64,000 nt of DNA from Zingiber officinale (Eukaryota > Streptophyta > Magnoliopsida > Zingiberales > Zingiberaceae), in contig NC_056000.1 of NCBI RefSeq assembly GCF_018446385.1, forward strand, positions 54,840,722 to 54,904,721. Reading direction: 5' to 3'. The position numbers and the translations under genes were made by a program. The number at the start of each line of letters is the position of its first letter. Within the stretch, counting starts at the first letter, position 1. The notes under the pieces were generated by a model, which worked only from the letters and a program-made list of their open reading frames with translations, was not told where the DNA came from and did no database searches. Shown in pieces: positions 21,571 to 31,912 of the stretch.

Positions 21571-23080
21571 TCGGGTCTCGGACTCTTTCCCCAGGGTGAG
21601 TTACAAGTGAGGATGCTCTCATGCCTCCAGACTCTCACCCCAGTGCGAGTTATAAGTGAGCATGCTCTCACGCCTCCAGACTCTCGCCCAATGCGAGTTA
21701 TAAGTGAGCATGCTCTCATGCCTCCAGATCCTCGCCCTAGTGCGAGTTATAAGTGAGCCTACTCTTACGCCCAATGACCTCTCGGTCGGGTTCCAGACTC
21801 TCACCCCAGTGCGAGTTATAAGTGAACATACCCTCACGCCTCTAGACTCTCGCCCTAGTGCGAGTTATAAGTGAGCATACCCTCACACCTCCAGACTCTC
21901 GCCCCAATGCGAGTTATAAGTGAGCCTGCTCTCACGCCCATAGTTTGCAGAATCGCGATCCTACGCAGAATCGATTTAGGGTCAGGATCAGATCGGTTAG
22001 GATCGGATCGTAGGATCAGACGATCCTACCAAAAACCCTTAAAATCTTGTCATATATGATTAATAATTAGAAAGAATACCTAAAAAACTCATTTATATAT
22101 AAATAACTAACTAATTTTGTATATATATGCAATCATGTACACTCAATACCTCAAATTACATTACTACGTGTACAAATTTAAATTAACTTGTAATTCAACT
22201 ATCATTCTCATATAGTAATAATATTTATATTTTTATATCATAAAATGAAAAATATAACATTTCTATTAACACAATAATAATAATAACACATTCAATGTCA
22301 AAAATATTTCCTTGGTTTATAAGATAATTCAATTTAAAGGTCAACAAAGCACCTGACGTATATAACCGAAGCTATTGAATCCTTTGATTAAAATATAAAC
22401 GCCGGAAATAATCTTCTAAAGACTGGTTGATGTCATACAATACTAGACAATAGACATCCAAAAACTCATTATTTTAGGGAAAAGAAATGATAGAATATTG
22501 TTGATAAAAAAACTAACTCAAAAAATAATTAAACATATGTTTAAATAATTTAAAACCCTAATAAGATGAAAAAAAGATAATAAAAAAAGATAAAATCTTC
22601 TAGACATTCGGAAATGATTTAAATGATATTTTTTGGGTTTCAAATAGAGTGGTTAAGGATAAACTTTGAAATTTATTAAAGATCTCTGAATGAACTTTGA
22701 TTTGATATATTATAAGTCCTGTGGTTCAATCCGAGTCAAAAGTTATGACCTCTCAAAGCTTCCACCGATCCTGCTCTGATTCTGCTCCGATCCTGTTCCG
22801 ATCCTACTGATTCTATTCTGATCCTACCGATCCTACCGATCCTGCTATGATCCTACTGCAAAAATGATTCTGCACGATCCTGGATCAATTTTGGGTTTCC
22901 GGATCGTAGGATCGTACGATCCTACAATCCGGATAACGATTTTGCAAACTATGCTCACGCCCAACGATTTCTCGGGCTGGTCACAGACTCTCACCTCAGG
23001 GCGAGTTATAAGTAAGTTCTCACAATACTCGATGTTCGGCCTGGATTCCCGACCCTCACCTCGGTGCAAATTTCAATGAT
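21571..23080. repeat. About 49-bp tandem array, split by a DNA transposon
   Basis: The unit contains CTCTCGCCCCAGTGCGAGTT, then ATAAGTGAGCATGC and CTCACGCC. GAGTTATAAGTGAG recurs at spacings of about 49, 48, 50, 68, 49 and 49 bp between 21601 and 21914, and degenerate units resume at 22964-23080 after the inserted element. The CTCGCCCCAGTGCGAG core is itself an inverted repeat. Such arrays are typical of the region before the 3' LTR of Tat-like elements, which follows here. Confidence 0.9.
21939..22953. mobile_element. Non-autonomous hAT-like DNA transposon (1015 bp)
   Basis: Terminal inverted repeats CATAGTTTGCARAATCG occur at both ends, flanked by a perfect 8-bp duplication CTCACGCC (21931-21938 and 22954-22961), the hAT length. 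Subterminal regions are dense in GATCCTAC and GTAGGATC motifs on both sides (about 21958-22030 and 22755-22935). The middle is AT-rich with no usable ORF, so it would need transposase from elsewhere. Confidence 0.85.
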
Positions 23081-23318
23081 CCAAAAGGATTACACCTAAA
23101 AACGAAATACTATGGAAGGAAGGAAAACACAAGCGAAAAAGCATGAGCAAAGGCTCACAACATAGTCTGATTAGCATTCATTTGATAAAGTTCCTAGGAT
23201 ATTCTTTGAAATACACACTATCATATTAGAGGCGCTAGTTATGCTGAACTCCCTTTTAGAGGGCAGGATCGGGTGGGATCTGATGGCCAGAGTTATATGC
23301 TTGGCCTACTTTCTCCAG

Positions 23319-23693
23319 TTAAGATCGTACCTGAATCAGTTCTGTCTTGATATGCTGAAGGGAGCGGCGTTGTTGGGCGATAGTTTCATCTTTTATCCGA
23401 TTTTCTTCTTGAAGAAAGGACAAAGAAGCCTCATGTTTTATCTTCATATATGTGATAAAGTGGGTATGGCTCTCCAAATATGCATAAGCCTTATGCTTCA
23501 AAGCTGATTCAGCCCGGGTCCAGGACTTAGCAGCCAACCAGAGTTCTTCCATTTCGCAAAGAAGGGAAGACTGAAGGTCTCTACTCCGAGTCATCTCCAA
23601 TAAGGCCTCATCTTTCTAGGCAAGTAACTGAGTCAGATGGGTAATTTGGTAATGTAAGGATGATGTTTTGTCAGACCCCATCGAAGGTTCCAT
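23319..23693 (-). pseudogene. Antisense coiled-coil ORF of a Tat-like element
   Basis: From the ATG at 23693 a frame of 124 codons runs to a TAA, broken only by one TAG at 23616-23618 (a likely CAG to TAG change). The protein is helical and charged (MEELWLAAKSWTRAES, LQEENRIKDETIAQQRRSL) and looks like a coiled coil. It lies antisense to the element whose PPT and LTR begin at 24009 and 24024. Tat-group elements such as Grande, RIRE2 and Retand are known to carry an extra antisense gene between pol and the 3' LTR, which this fits. Membership in that family was not tested. Confidence 0.6.
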
Positions 23694-24008
23694 GACATGT
23701 AATAGCGCCAGGAAAGCATAAGTGTAGGAAGGTGGTTGACTCTTCTTAAAGAGATGAACATAAAGCATTCTCCTTAAGGTATGCAAATGCCTCCGAGAAA
23801 TGATGGCGCATTTAAGGAAATGTTACGCATTCCCAGATCTAATAATAAGTGCAGTAGTCCAAACATTTGGGAAGTTGTACAACACTTGATCACGTGATAA
23901 ATTCCCAAGGACCAGGGGAAAAGGAGAAGTGGTTAATATCTTGGTAAGAAGGGCAAGTGAAACCGGATTCTGGTCTAGTCAGTCGGACCTGGGCCTCCTT
24001 CGACTAGA

Positions 24009-24023
24009 CTTGAGGGGGAGGCT
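24009..24023 (+). other. Polypurine tract of the Tat-like element
   Basis: CTTGAGGGGGAGGCT directly precedes TGTGATACGG, a typical Tat-group PPT-to-LTR transition. Confidence 0.75.
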
Positions 24024-24054
24024 TGTGATACGGTGCATAAAGGTAGAGTCTGGT

Positions 24055-24180
24055 CAAGGGGACGTGGTAGTCGGGAGTCAAGAGGACCTGGCAGTCAGGA
24101 GTCAAGGGGACGTGACAGTCAGAAGTCAAGGGGGCGTGGTAGTCAGAAGTCAAGACGGCATGACAGTCAGAGGTTAAGAT
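24055..24180 (+). repeat. 26-bp tandem repeat in the Tat LTR
   Basis: Four to five copies of GTAGTCAGAAGTCAAGGGGG-like units (CGTGGTAGTCGGGAGTCAAG and variants). Confidence 0.85.
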
Positions 24181-24519
24181 GTCTCGCCCCACCGAGAAGT
24201 TGTAATGTTTAAGGGTCGTTACCCAGCTAACACTTGGTCGGGAGTCCCAGGCCAGTCCCATGTCAGGAATTAAGATGGGTTACTCGGGCAAAAGGCCCAG
24301 ATCATAAGTTCAGGATGAATGCTCTGTTAGGATGTCCAGGTCAGGAACTCGGACAAGTTACTCGAGTAAGAGGTCCAGGTCAAGAATGTGAACTGGTCAG
24401 GATGCTCAGGTCAAGAAGTCAAAGTAATAACATCAAGAATAAGGAAGAACGGGAAGGAACCATCTCTACCGGGCAAGTTTTTACACAACAGAAGTATATA
24501 TATATAAGAACTTGAAGAG

Positions 24520-24690
24520 CCAGGTCAGGATTTACAGAACAAGACTTACCGGTCAGGCTATGCAGGTCAGGATTTACAGAACAAAACTTACTGGTCAGGC
24601 TATGTAGGTCAGGATTTACAGATTAGGACTTACGAATTAGGCTATGCAGGTCAGGATTTATAGACCAAGACTTACAGGTCAGGATATGCT
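24520..24690 (+). repeat. 41-bp tandem repeat in the Tat LTR
   Basis: AGGTCAGGATTTACAGAACA recurs at about 24522, 24563, 24606 and 24648, with CTTACCGGTCAGGCTATGC between. Confidence 0.9.
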
Positions 24691-25641
24691 AGTCTGGATA
24701 GACCGGTAGGGATTTCCTGGACGGGTCTCCTCGCATGTTACTCAGTTCTACCCAAGCTGAGCCCTCATATGGATAGTTAGCAAGAGCTTTTCCCTTCAGG
24801 TCGGTAGGGCACTACACGACAATTATGCCAGAGAATCGTAACCGCCTATCAGAGAATAACTGTTGTGTGTCAGGGTATATTCCAATGGTCTGTGATTCAT
24901 CGCTAAAAGAACCTTCTTATAACCTATGATAGGATGCCACGCGTCACTTATCCCTAGGCAAGGTCTGACACCGGACATTCCCTGACATTTGTCAGAAACC
25001 AGAAGTACACATTGTCATATAAAAAGGAGTGTCCTCTCCCTTACGTATGTATGCTCACTCACCCTTTCGCATCTGTCTTCTATTTTCTATAATTTTTACT
25101 ATTCTTTTGGGGAAAAAGTACCATACTTAAACGTCAGAGGACTTGCTCTGAGGATTTTTTCCTGGTTCTTGGTCCCTAACGTGGAGGGTGCTCATCTGAG
25201 TGTGCGCAGGGAACTCCCGCTACGCCATCCTTGTCATCACCCCCGTCAACAACCTGTGGAACTAGCCCGTGCAACAGTGTACCCGTGGAAAGCCCCCATT
25301 GCCTTCCGTCAACGCTAGCGACAGCACAGTCGACCTCCATCTGACTCAGATTTCGGACGGGATCAGGGGCAAGAGATCAATTTCTAGTGGGTGCATGCTC
25401 TCAAGAAAAAAAGACTCCTCTCATCCCCTAGCCACTTGGTATAATTCGAGGATAGATTGTGAGGGGTGAACACAATCAACTTTTACTACAACTTTGTAGT
25501 AATTCTGGTCCGTCAAGGATTCGACACTTGGCCAATTTGACACTCGAATGTTCAACAGCTAGGTCAATTCAACACTCAGCCAACTTAGGCACTCCGTCAC
25601 TCAACTTAATTGCACAGCTCAACTCAACTATACTAGGTAGC

Positions 25642-25795
25642 GCATTATCCAACCTTTCCCTGTGTACCTCACCCCACTCACCACTTGCCCTCTTGATTAT
25701 CATGATTTACCTCCTTTGTGATGACCTTGGGTTGGGTACAGTGGAGGCGCTGAGAGCAAACGATTTTACCTTTTGCAGCATTATCCAACCTTTCC
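25642..25795. repeat. 18-bp direct repeats bracketing 118 bp
   Basis: GCATTATCCAACCTTTCC occurs at 25642-25659 and 25778-25795, identical. The enclosed 118 bp has no recognisable element ends. Confidence 0.85.
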
Positions 25796-25859
25796 GATTT
25801 GAGTTCAAGCAATCAAGACTATTTCGACAGATGATATAAGTCTAAAATTTATATTCGAT

Positions 25860-27160
25860 AAATTTATTTTACAATTTTATAATTTTCTCCGACAAAATTA
25901 TCTCTCATACTCTTGAAATAGATTTATCTCCTCTTACAAATTTTTTTCATCAAAAGCGAGGGTCATGCATTCGAAAATTTACATCCGTAAAACGTTTGTA
26001 AAAAAATTGACTTCTCAATAAGTATAACGACGGAAGTGATTAAATAGTTGTTTTTTTCCTCGTAGATCTAGCTAAAACTACTATAGAAAACTATACTAAT
26101 TGACTAACCTATCTCTAGCTAATTAACTTGAGCAAATAACTTTGACGACCACGAATGCTTATTTACTCTCCAATATATGTACAGGTCAGGCTACATTATT
26201 TGGATTGGATTGCTCGATCTCAACATTCACCTAATCAGTATGGCAGCTCATTAAATAACCCTCTCGATCCGGGGAGTAATGTGGGCAGTGAAGGGCATCG
26301 ATTGGAGAATCAGTCCTATGGATCCAAGTTTCCCAACTAGTATTATTAGAACATCTCCAATGCAAACTTTTTAAAAGATTTATAAATTTAAAAAAGCTCA
26401 ACAAAAAAATTCTAATGAGTATGGAGATAAACTCTGAGGTTATTAGTTCAAAAGCAGGTTTGATTTTTCAAACCTATTTTTTTTCTCTAGAAGATAGAGC
26501 TATTAATCATAGAAAAAATAATATTGCATGTTTGACTTTTTAAAACCATTAAATATTTTATATAATAGTTAAATTATACATATTTCTTTTGAAAATAAAT
26601 ATATTTGATAAATTAAAAAAATACAAATGACTATAATTAAATTAAAATTCATAAATTAAATTAGCAATCATAAGTTCATTAATTTATTAATTAAAAATTA
26701 AAATAAATTAAATTAAAGATGAGAATTAATTTAAATATTAAATAAAAATTATATAGAGAAATTAAATGAAAAAATAATAAATAAAGATATATGATTTGTA
26801 ATGTAGAAGAATCCACAAAAAAAAAATTGTATGGAGATTTTTTGATTGTGAAGAGAATAGTATATTTTTTCACTTTTAATGTGGTATTAATGTGGCATAT
26901 TGAAAATTAAAAAAAAAATTATGGAGAAATTTAACTATTGAAGAATAGTAAACTTTGACACTTTAATTTAAGCAAAGCTCTCAAACTCGTGCACAATCAA
27001 ATGCTCCAAACAAACTTGAACAACAACTAAAGAAATCAATTTCACGATCAAGATCCATACCCTGAAAATAAAAGAAAAGGAGGAGTGAGATCACAAATGC
27101 ACGCAGCACGCACATCAAAGCGTTGCAGAGCATTGGAATTATTATTGGAAGTTATATTAT
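25860..27160. other. AT-rich intergenic stretch
   Basis: No gene is supported. The segment from about 26348 (ACATCTCCAATGCAAAC) to 26910 has the composition of a miniature DNA transposon, but I could not pair its ends. The last 100 bp would be the 3' flank of the GST gene. Confidence 0.5.
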
Positions 27161-27247
27161 TATGCAACTAGCATGCATATAGCACACTGCACACACATAT
27201 CGATCGCAAGGTTAAGATTTGGAGAGCAGTGACAGGAGCTGCATGCT

Positions 27248-28199
27248 TCATGATAACTGAGGGATTTTGGCGGCCACTTTCTTGGAGGCCGGACGCGACT
27301 CCAAGCTCTCCCACCAGGCTTTCACGTGGGGGCGCGCATCGAACAGGGCGGCCACTTGAGGGATTTTGATAGAGAAGTGGGTGACGGGATAGTGGCTGAG
27401 ATCGGCGAAGCTGAAGAAGTCTCCAGCGAGGTACTTGGTCTGGGACAGACGGGCTTCGTAAACGTCGAGCACCTTCGCCAGCTTCACCAAGTTCTCCTCC
27501 ACCACCTTCTCGTCCGTCGTACCACCGTAGAAGCAGGGGATAATCATAGCCTGGTAGTAGATGGGGAAGATGGCCTTGTCGTACTGCTGAGCCTCCACTT
27601 CCAACCACACGTCTACCATGGCTGACTCCTCCAAGCTACTCCCGTGTAGCAGGTCAACGTCGGAGGAGTTGAACTTACGCAGAACGTACCGTCCGATCGC
27701 TCTCGATTCTATAAGGTTTTGAGAGATCAATTAGTCCACAAAAACCAAGTCAGCTTCTTTTGATGAGAAAATCTTCCTCAGAAATTCTACAACTGTAACC
27801 CAATCTTTGAAAAGACGAGCCCATACTTGCTCTGCCTCTACGACCCACGGATTTACCGACTCAACATAAATCGCGTGGAAAATTTCAAGATTAAGGATGA
27901 ATCGAACGAACTCACCAAAAAGAACGAGATCCCCGTCTTGGAAAGCTGGCACTTGACCAAATGGCTGCAGATAACACAATCAAAAAGTGATATTAATCCA
28001 ATAAAAATAGAGAGATATATGCAATTGAATTCATGCGTAAATAGGATACATTTTTGGCGACGTGAGCAGGGGACTTGTGCTCGCCGGTGGCCATGTCGAT
28101 GTTGACGCGCTCATATTCCGCCCCGACCTCCTCAAGGCACAGAATCACGCGGATCGAAGCTGTTGAGATCGCATAACAGAATACCTTCACCGCAGCCAT
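27248..28199 (-). CDS. GSTF: Phi-class glutathione S-transferase, three exons
   Basis: Exon 1 is 28199-28050 (150 bp), exon 2 27964-27916 (49 bp) and exon 3 27708-27248 (461 bp). Introns of 85 and 207 bp have GT...AG ends, and the joined product is 219 residues, normal for plant GSTFs; a 49-bp second exon is typical of the class. The enzyme conjugates glutathione to electrophilic substrates in the cytosol. The N-terminal thioredoxin-like domain has KVFCYAISTASIRV (the STA serine being the expected catalytic residue), then NPFGQVPAFQDGDL and ESRAIGRYVL for glutathione binding. The C-terminal helical domain includes VDVWLEVEAQQYD, KVLDVYEARL, YLAGDFFSFADLSH and HVKAWWESL. The Met at 28199 was chosen over one six codons upstream because MAAVKVF matches the family start. 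No stop or frameshift is seen. Confidence 0.95.
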
Positions 28200-28274
28200 T
28201 TCTGCGCTCTTTCTCACACTGAAACTCCAAGAAAATTAGGGTATGGGGTGAAGTCTCGTGAAGGATCATGTTCA

Positions 28275-28282
28275 ATTTATAG
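28275..28282 (-). promoter_or_regulatory. Probable TATA box of the GSTF gene
   Basis: The minus strand reads CTATAAAT, 76 bases upstream of the start codon, a suitable spacing for a short 5' leader. Confidence 0.65.
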
Positions 28283-28378
28283 AAAGTGCAAACGTTGCAC
28301 CAGTTTTTCATTTAATTTTTATTCTTTTTTTGTAAAGATAAAATAAAGGGAACATGGTTGTTTCCTACCCTAACTGCT

Positions 28379-28625
28379 ACATTTATATGGATACCGCCAT
28401 ATTTGACAATCAATTCGGTAAAAAAAAAAAAATATCTCATCCATTTGGGGGCGGTTAGACCCAATTTTTTTAAAAAAAAATCTCTTAATTTTTTTAAAAA
28501 TTAAGGCCTATTTATATGGATACATTAAGGCAGCCATATTTGACAACAATTCGGTAAAAAAAAAAAAAAATCATCCATTTGGGGGCGGTTAGACCCAATT
28601 TTTTTTTTTTTTTTTTTAAATCTCT
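28379..28625. repeat. About 125-bp imperfect tandem duplication
   Basis: TTTATATGGATAC, GCCATATTTGACAA, TTCGGTAAAAAAAA and CCATTTGGGGGCGGTTAGAC occur twice in the same order (about 28380-28500 and 28508-28625), the copies differing mainly in A/T run length. Confidence 0.85.
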
Positions 28626-28693
28626 TAATTTTTTAAAAAATATATAAGATTCATGCAAGCGCCAATGATCTCCCCTTTCAACACCATGACTAG

Positions 28694-29345
28694 TGTTAGT
28701 GTTAGACCGATTGGACCTAGTTCATGGCGCGAGTGTAGCGCATCATGATGTGTTAATACCTTGCACCGGGTAATGTGAGATAATAAAGGCATGCTTGGGT
28801 TGGCTAAGTACATAAAGACTTAACACATTTGAGTGGATGTGTGAAGATAAGTGCTAGAAGTTCAAGATTTAGTACTGATGAGTCATTGAATGTGGTTACT
28901 GTATTGACTTGTGTTGACCAAAATTGACTGAGGGCAATAGTTATGGGATTCATTTAGACAGTTTGGGGGTGGTTTTGGACAAGACACGAATTCAATCCTG
29001 ATGCTAACAAGTGACATTATAATTACTCAACAGTTATTTGTTTTATTCTTTGTCTGCTTGTATTTATGCATAGGCCATGAGTTGCATAGGGTATTCAAAA
29101 GTCATAGCCTTCTTTGTGTGCAAACTATGGTTTTCCTTTGTAATATTCAGATTGTGTATGAATGCAAAGGTTGAGCATTGCTCGTAAATTGATGTGCCTC
29201 ATTTACTGTATGCATGTGCTGATTTGTGTTGACTTAGTGAGGAAAGGTCAAAAGTGAGTTGACTGATTAAATTGGAGCGAAATTCAATTCGCACAAGGTC
29301 GAAGAATTTGAGTGATACTTTGCTGTCTTAGTCGGCCTTGTGACA
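28694..29345 (+). mobile_element. 5' LTR of an unidentified retroelement (start approximate)
   Basis: The end CTTGTGACA at 29345 is followed after two bases by a PBS at 29348-29358 (TGGTATCAGAG). TGTTAGTGTTAGACC at 28694 is a plausible start, but no partner LTR exists in the window to confirm it. Confidence 0.55.
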
Positions 29346-29347
29346 GT

Positions 29348-29538
29348 TGGTATCAGAGTTGGGTTTCCTTCTTTATAGGGCTCATTGGAGTTGCAGACAT
29401 ACAGAAATGGTAGAGCCTCATCCAGCAATTCTTCAATGAATAACATTATGATTTGTGATCATATTCTCGAATTGGAGATGAGGATGCACAGGCTGGAAGG
29501 ATTTCTCGGTGTTCCCTCTGAACTTCTAATAGAGACAA
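29348..29538 (+). pseudogene. PBS and start of a retroelement gag, truncated
   Basis: After the tRNA-Met-type PBS a short frame (MNNIMICDHILELEMRMHRL) resembles a gag N-terminal helical region. It ends at 29538 where another LTR begins. Too short to assign to a clade. Confidence 0.5.
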
Positions 29539-29997
29539 TGTAGGGATTTGATGCATAAAATAACACATAATATAATAGAAAAAAGGATCCCTTCATAGAT
29601 CCTTGCGAATACTGTATACTACGTTTTCCTATTCTATCAGAAAGAATAGTTACCTTTGTTGCGTGAACTGGTGCTCCCGACAACAACTTTGATTCGGATG
29701 TAGATCTGAGCGCGATCAGTACATCCGTGCCTCTATGGTATCCACACGAACACGTTCTCCGTCCGTCTCACGCACTCACAACTTGGAGAAGAAATAACTT
29801 TTGTTGTGCTAGCAACTACACAAGATTGTTTTTGGTCAAGAGAAGAGGAAGAAGAGCATAAACCAAAAAGATTATCCTCACCCAAAAGATTACTTCACCT
29901 ATATAAGGTGACTTCACAAAAGGGTTACTTTACCAAAAAGGTTACTTCACCTAAAGGTTACTTTATGATGTTGAGATAGAGGGAGACCCACTTGGCA
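29539..29997 (-). mobile_element. LTR of another element, probably solo (right end approximate)
   Basis: On the minus strand it ends ATGCATCAAATCCCTACA at 29539. TGCCAAGTGGGTCTCCC at 29997 is a plausible start. A TATATAAGG TATA site near 29900 is flanked by repeats of AAGGTTACTTCACC. No target duplication was found. Confidence 0.6.
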
Positions 29998-30307
29998 TGA
30001 GGTCAACTACCAAGGCGGAGGTTAAAGTCATGGTGGTCAACACCCAGGTGTTGAAGGGTCGATCAAAGGACAATTGCAATGGCCAGTTGGGTCAGTCAGT
30101 ACCTGACCGGTGGGAGACCTGTCCGAGTAGATCACCAGTTCAGCTTGGGATAATACATGAGATAGCTGGTGCTCATTATGTAACAAGAAGATGCCAAAGG
30201 AGATCAGATAGCTTGTTCGAACGAGGGAGTTATGTTTCTACACAATTACCACACGGAAGAGCAATTGAGCTCGACAGGTTTCAGTGCTCCCGGCTGAGCG
30301 GCTTCCC
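29998..30307. other. Retroelement-like stretch without clear ends
   Basis: Base composition and words such as GTCAGTACCTGACCGG resemble Tat LTRs. A 121-codon ORF (29997-30362) crosses into the next LTR and is not credible as a gene. Confidence 0.4.
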
Positions 30308-31642
30308 TGTTGGTGCAGTTTGTACTAACGGTCTAACTCAGGTTTTGATGAATGACAAGTAAGTTAAGTTAGGTGTTGGTGTGATCTAACCACTTGATTA
30401 AGTGTACAGGAGAAGTCAAGATAGGTCGACGGACTGACCGAATATCTGGCAGGAAATCCAGTTAAGTCAATGGGCCGACCAGATAGCTGGTACGAAGTCC
30501 AGATAGGTCGACAGGCTGACCGGGTATCTGGTAAGAAATTTAGCTAGGTTAACGGACTAAATAGATAACTGATACGAAGTCTAGATAGGTTGACAGCCTG
30601 ACCGGATATGTGGCAAGAAGTCCAGCTAGGTCAACAGGCCGATCGGATAGCTGACATGAAGTCCAGACAAGTCAACGGGATGACCGGATGTCTGGTACAC
30701 TGGTAAGTTAAGGTAAGTCACTAGAGGAGAGTGACCAAGTGAGAACACATCCTGGTTGAAGGAACAGTAGGCATCGATCCAATTTAGGTTCATTTGAGTT
30801 CCCTAAGCTGAGATCTCGACTAGTTTATGGTCCTGGGAGGACAAGAACTAATTACTAGTCTTTATTATTAATTATTGTTTGTCATAATACTTGTGTTGCA
30901 GGTTATTTGGACTCACGTTATTTTACAGGACAAAAAGAGAAAATTGTCTTCATATGAGCAACGTCGAAGGCGCCTTCGTACTGTTCATAGAAGGTGCCTT
31001 CCGTGGCTATAGAAAGTGCCTTTTGTAGGATAAATTTTGACCGAAGTCATGGATAAGTACCGGACTGTTTAGGATCGAATTTGCCTTATTGGAGGTGCCT
31101 TCTATGCCTTTTATAAGGTTGTCTTGAGAAGGCATTGGAACAACACTGAGATATGAGCTACCGCACATTCTTTTGAGCTTTCGACTGCCCTAGGCTTCTG
31201 CTACGACTCTGCTGTGAAGCTGCTGCGCCCAACAACTGCTCAAAGAACTTCCAATCATGGCCGGTAGACCAACGCCGATACACAAGTGCTCCTACTTCTA
31301 TTTCTAAAAGTGTCGGTAATATTTCATTTGTGTACTTGATTACTGCTTTAAAAAGGGAAGTGTAGGTTGTTACACTATCCCTATTCTTGTACTTGATTCC
31401 CTCTTTCGGAGGTACCAGAAGAGGTTTTTAATGGATTACCCATCGATAGGTCCGCGGGACCTGGATCTTGGAGTAGGAGTCGCCGAAGGTTCTAAACCAT
31501 GTAAAACTGCTTGTATTCTCTGGTGTTTGTTTGTTTTCTTATTCTTTTCCGCTGTGTACTAATAATTTTAAAATTGACAAAATGAGTTTTTGAAAACCAC
31601 GTGATTCACCCCCCCTCCTTTCACGTGCGTATTGATCCAACA
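30308..31642 (+). mobile_element. 5' LTR of SIRE-A (1335 bp)
   Basis: It starts TGTTGGTGCAGTTTGTAC and ends GATCCAACA just before the PBS. The TATA site (TTTTATAAGG) is at 31109-31118, with CGAAGGCGCCTTCG-type palindromes upstream. It is related to the SIRE-B LTRs in its first 60 bp. Confidence 0.9.
30965..31100 (+). repeat. AAGGCGCCTT-type palindrome cluster upstream of LTR TATA
   Basis: A perfect 14-bp palindrome CGAAGGCGCCTTCG lies at 30965-30978, with near-palindromes AAGGTGCCTT at 30991-31000 and AGGTGCCT at 31093-31100, ending about 10 bp before the TATA. Confidence 0.8.
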
Positions 31643-31644
31643 AG

Positions 31645-31659
31645 TGGTATTAGAGCAGG
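31645..31659 (+). other. Primer binding site of SIRE-A
   Basis: TGGTATTAGAGCAGG, two bases after the LTR; identical to the PBS of SIRE-B. Confidence 0.85.
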
Positions 31660-31912
31660 TTGTGCTCTGATTTGGTGCAACCACCAATCAAGCCGAGGGA
31701 ATCACTTTCAGATTTCTTTGCATTCCATTTGAATTGGTAAAACTTTTCAGATAATTTTTTCATTCGGTTTTAGTTTGAGATTGGTGCAACATCTCTCAAA
31801 TTTTTCTATGTTTTTGTATTTATATCTTAAACTATACTAATCTAAGACCAAGTCTTGGTACCTTCTTTAGTTTATCTTTTCAGCACTCAAATGACATAAC
31901 TTGAAGGGTGCT

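Larger units (their letters stand above)
24024..25490 (+). mobile_element. 3' LTR of a Tat-like gypsy element (end approximate)
   Basis: It starts TGTGATACGGTGCATAAAGG. A TATA box (ATATAAAAA) is at 25018-25026, followed by a leader with AACGTCAGAGGACTTGCTCTG, a sequence type common in Tat-group LTRs. The end is uncertain; CTACA at 25486-25490 is one candidate and similar sequence continues to about 25640. It contains two tandem arrays in U3. Confidence 0.7.

Noticed and set aside
21571..21938. CRISPR-like array
   Set aside because: The units are contiguous 49-bp tandem repeats without unique spacers, in a plant genome next to a retroelement LTR.
26348..26910. Miniature inverted-repeat transposon
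   Set aside because: The composition and ACATCTCCAATG start are suggestive, but no matching opposite end or target duplication could be found by eye.
29997..30362. 121-codon plus-strand ORF
   Set aside because: Crosses the boundary into the SIRE-A LTR at 30308 and has no recognisable domain.
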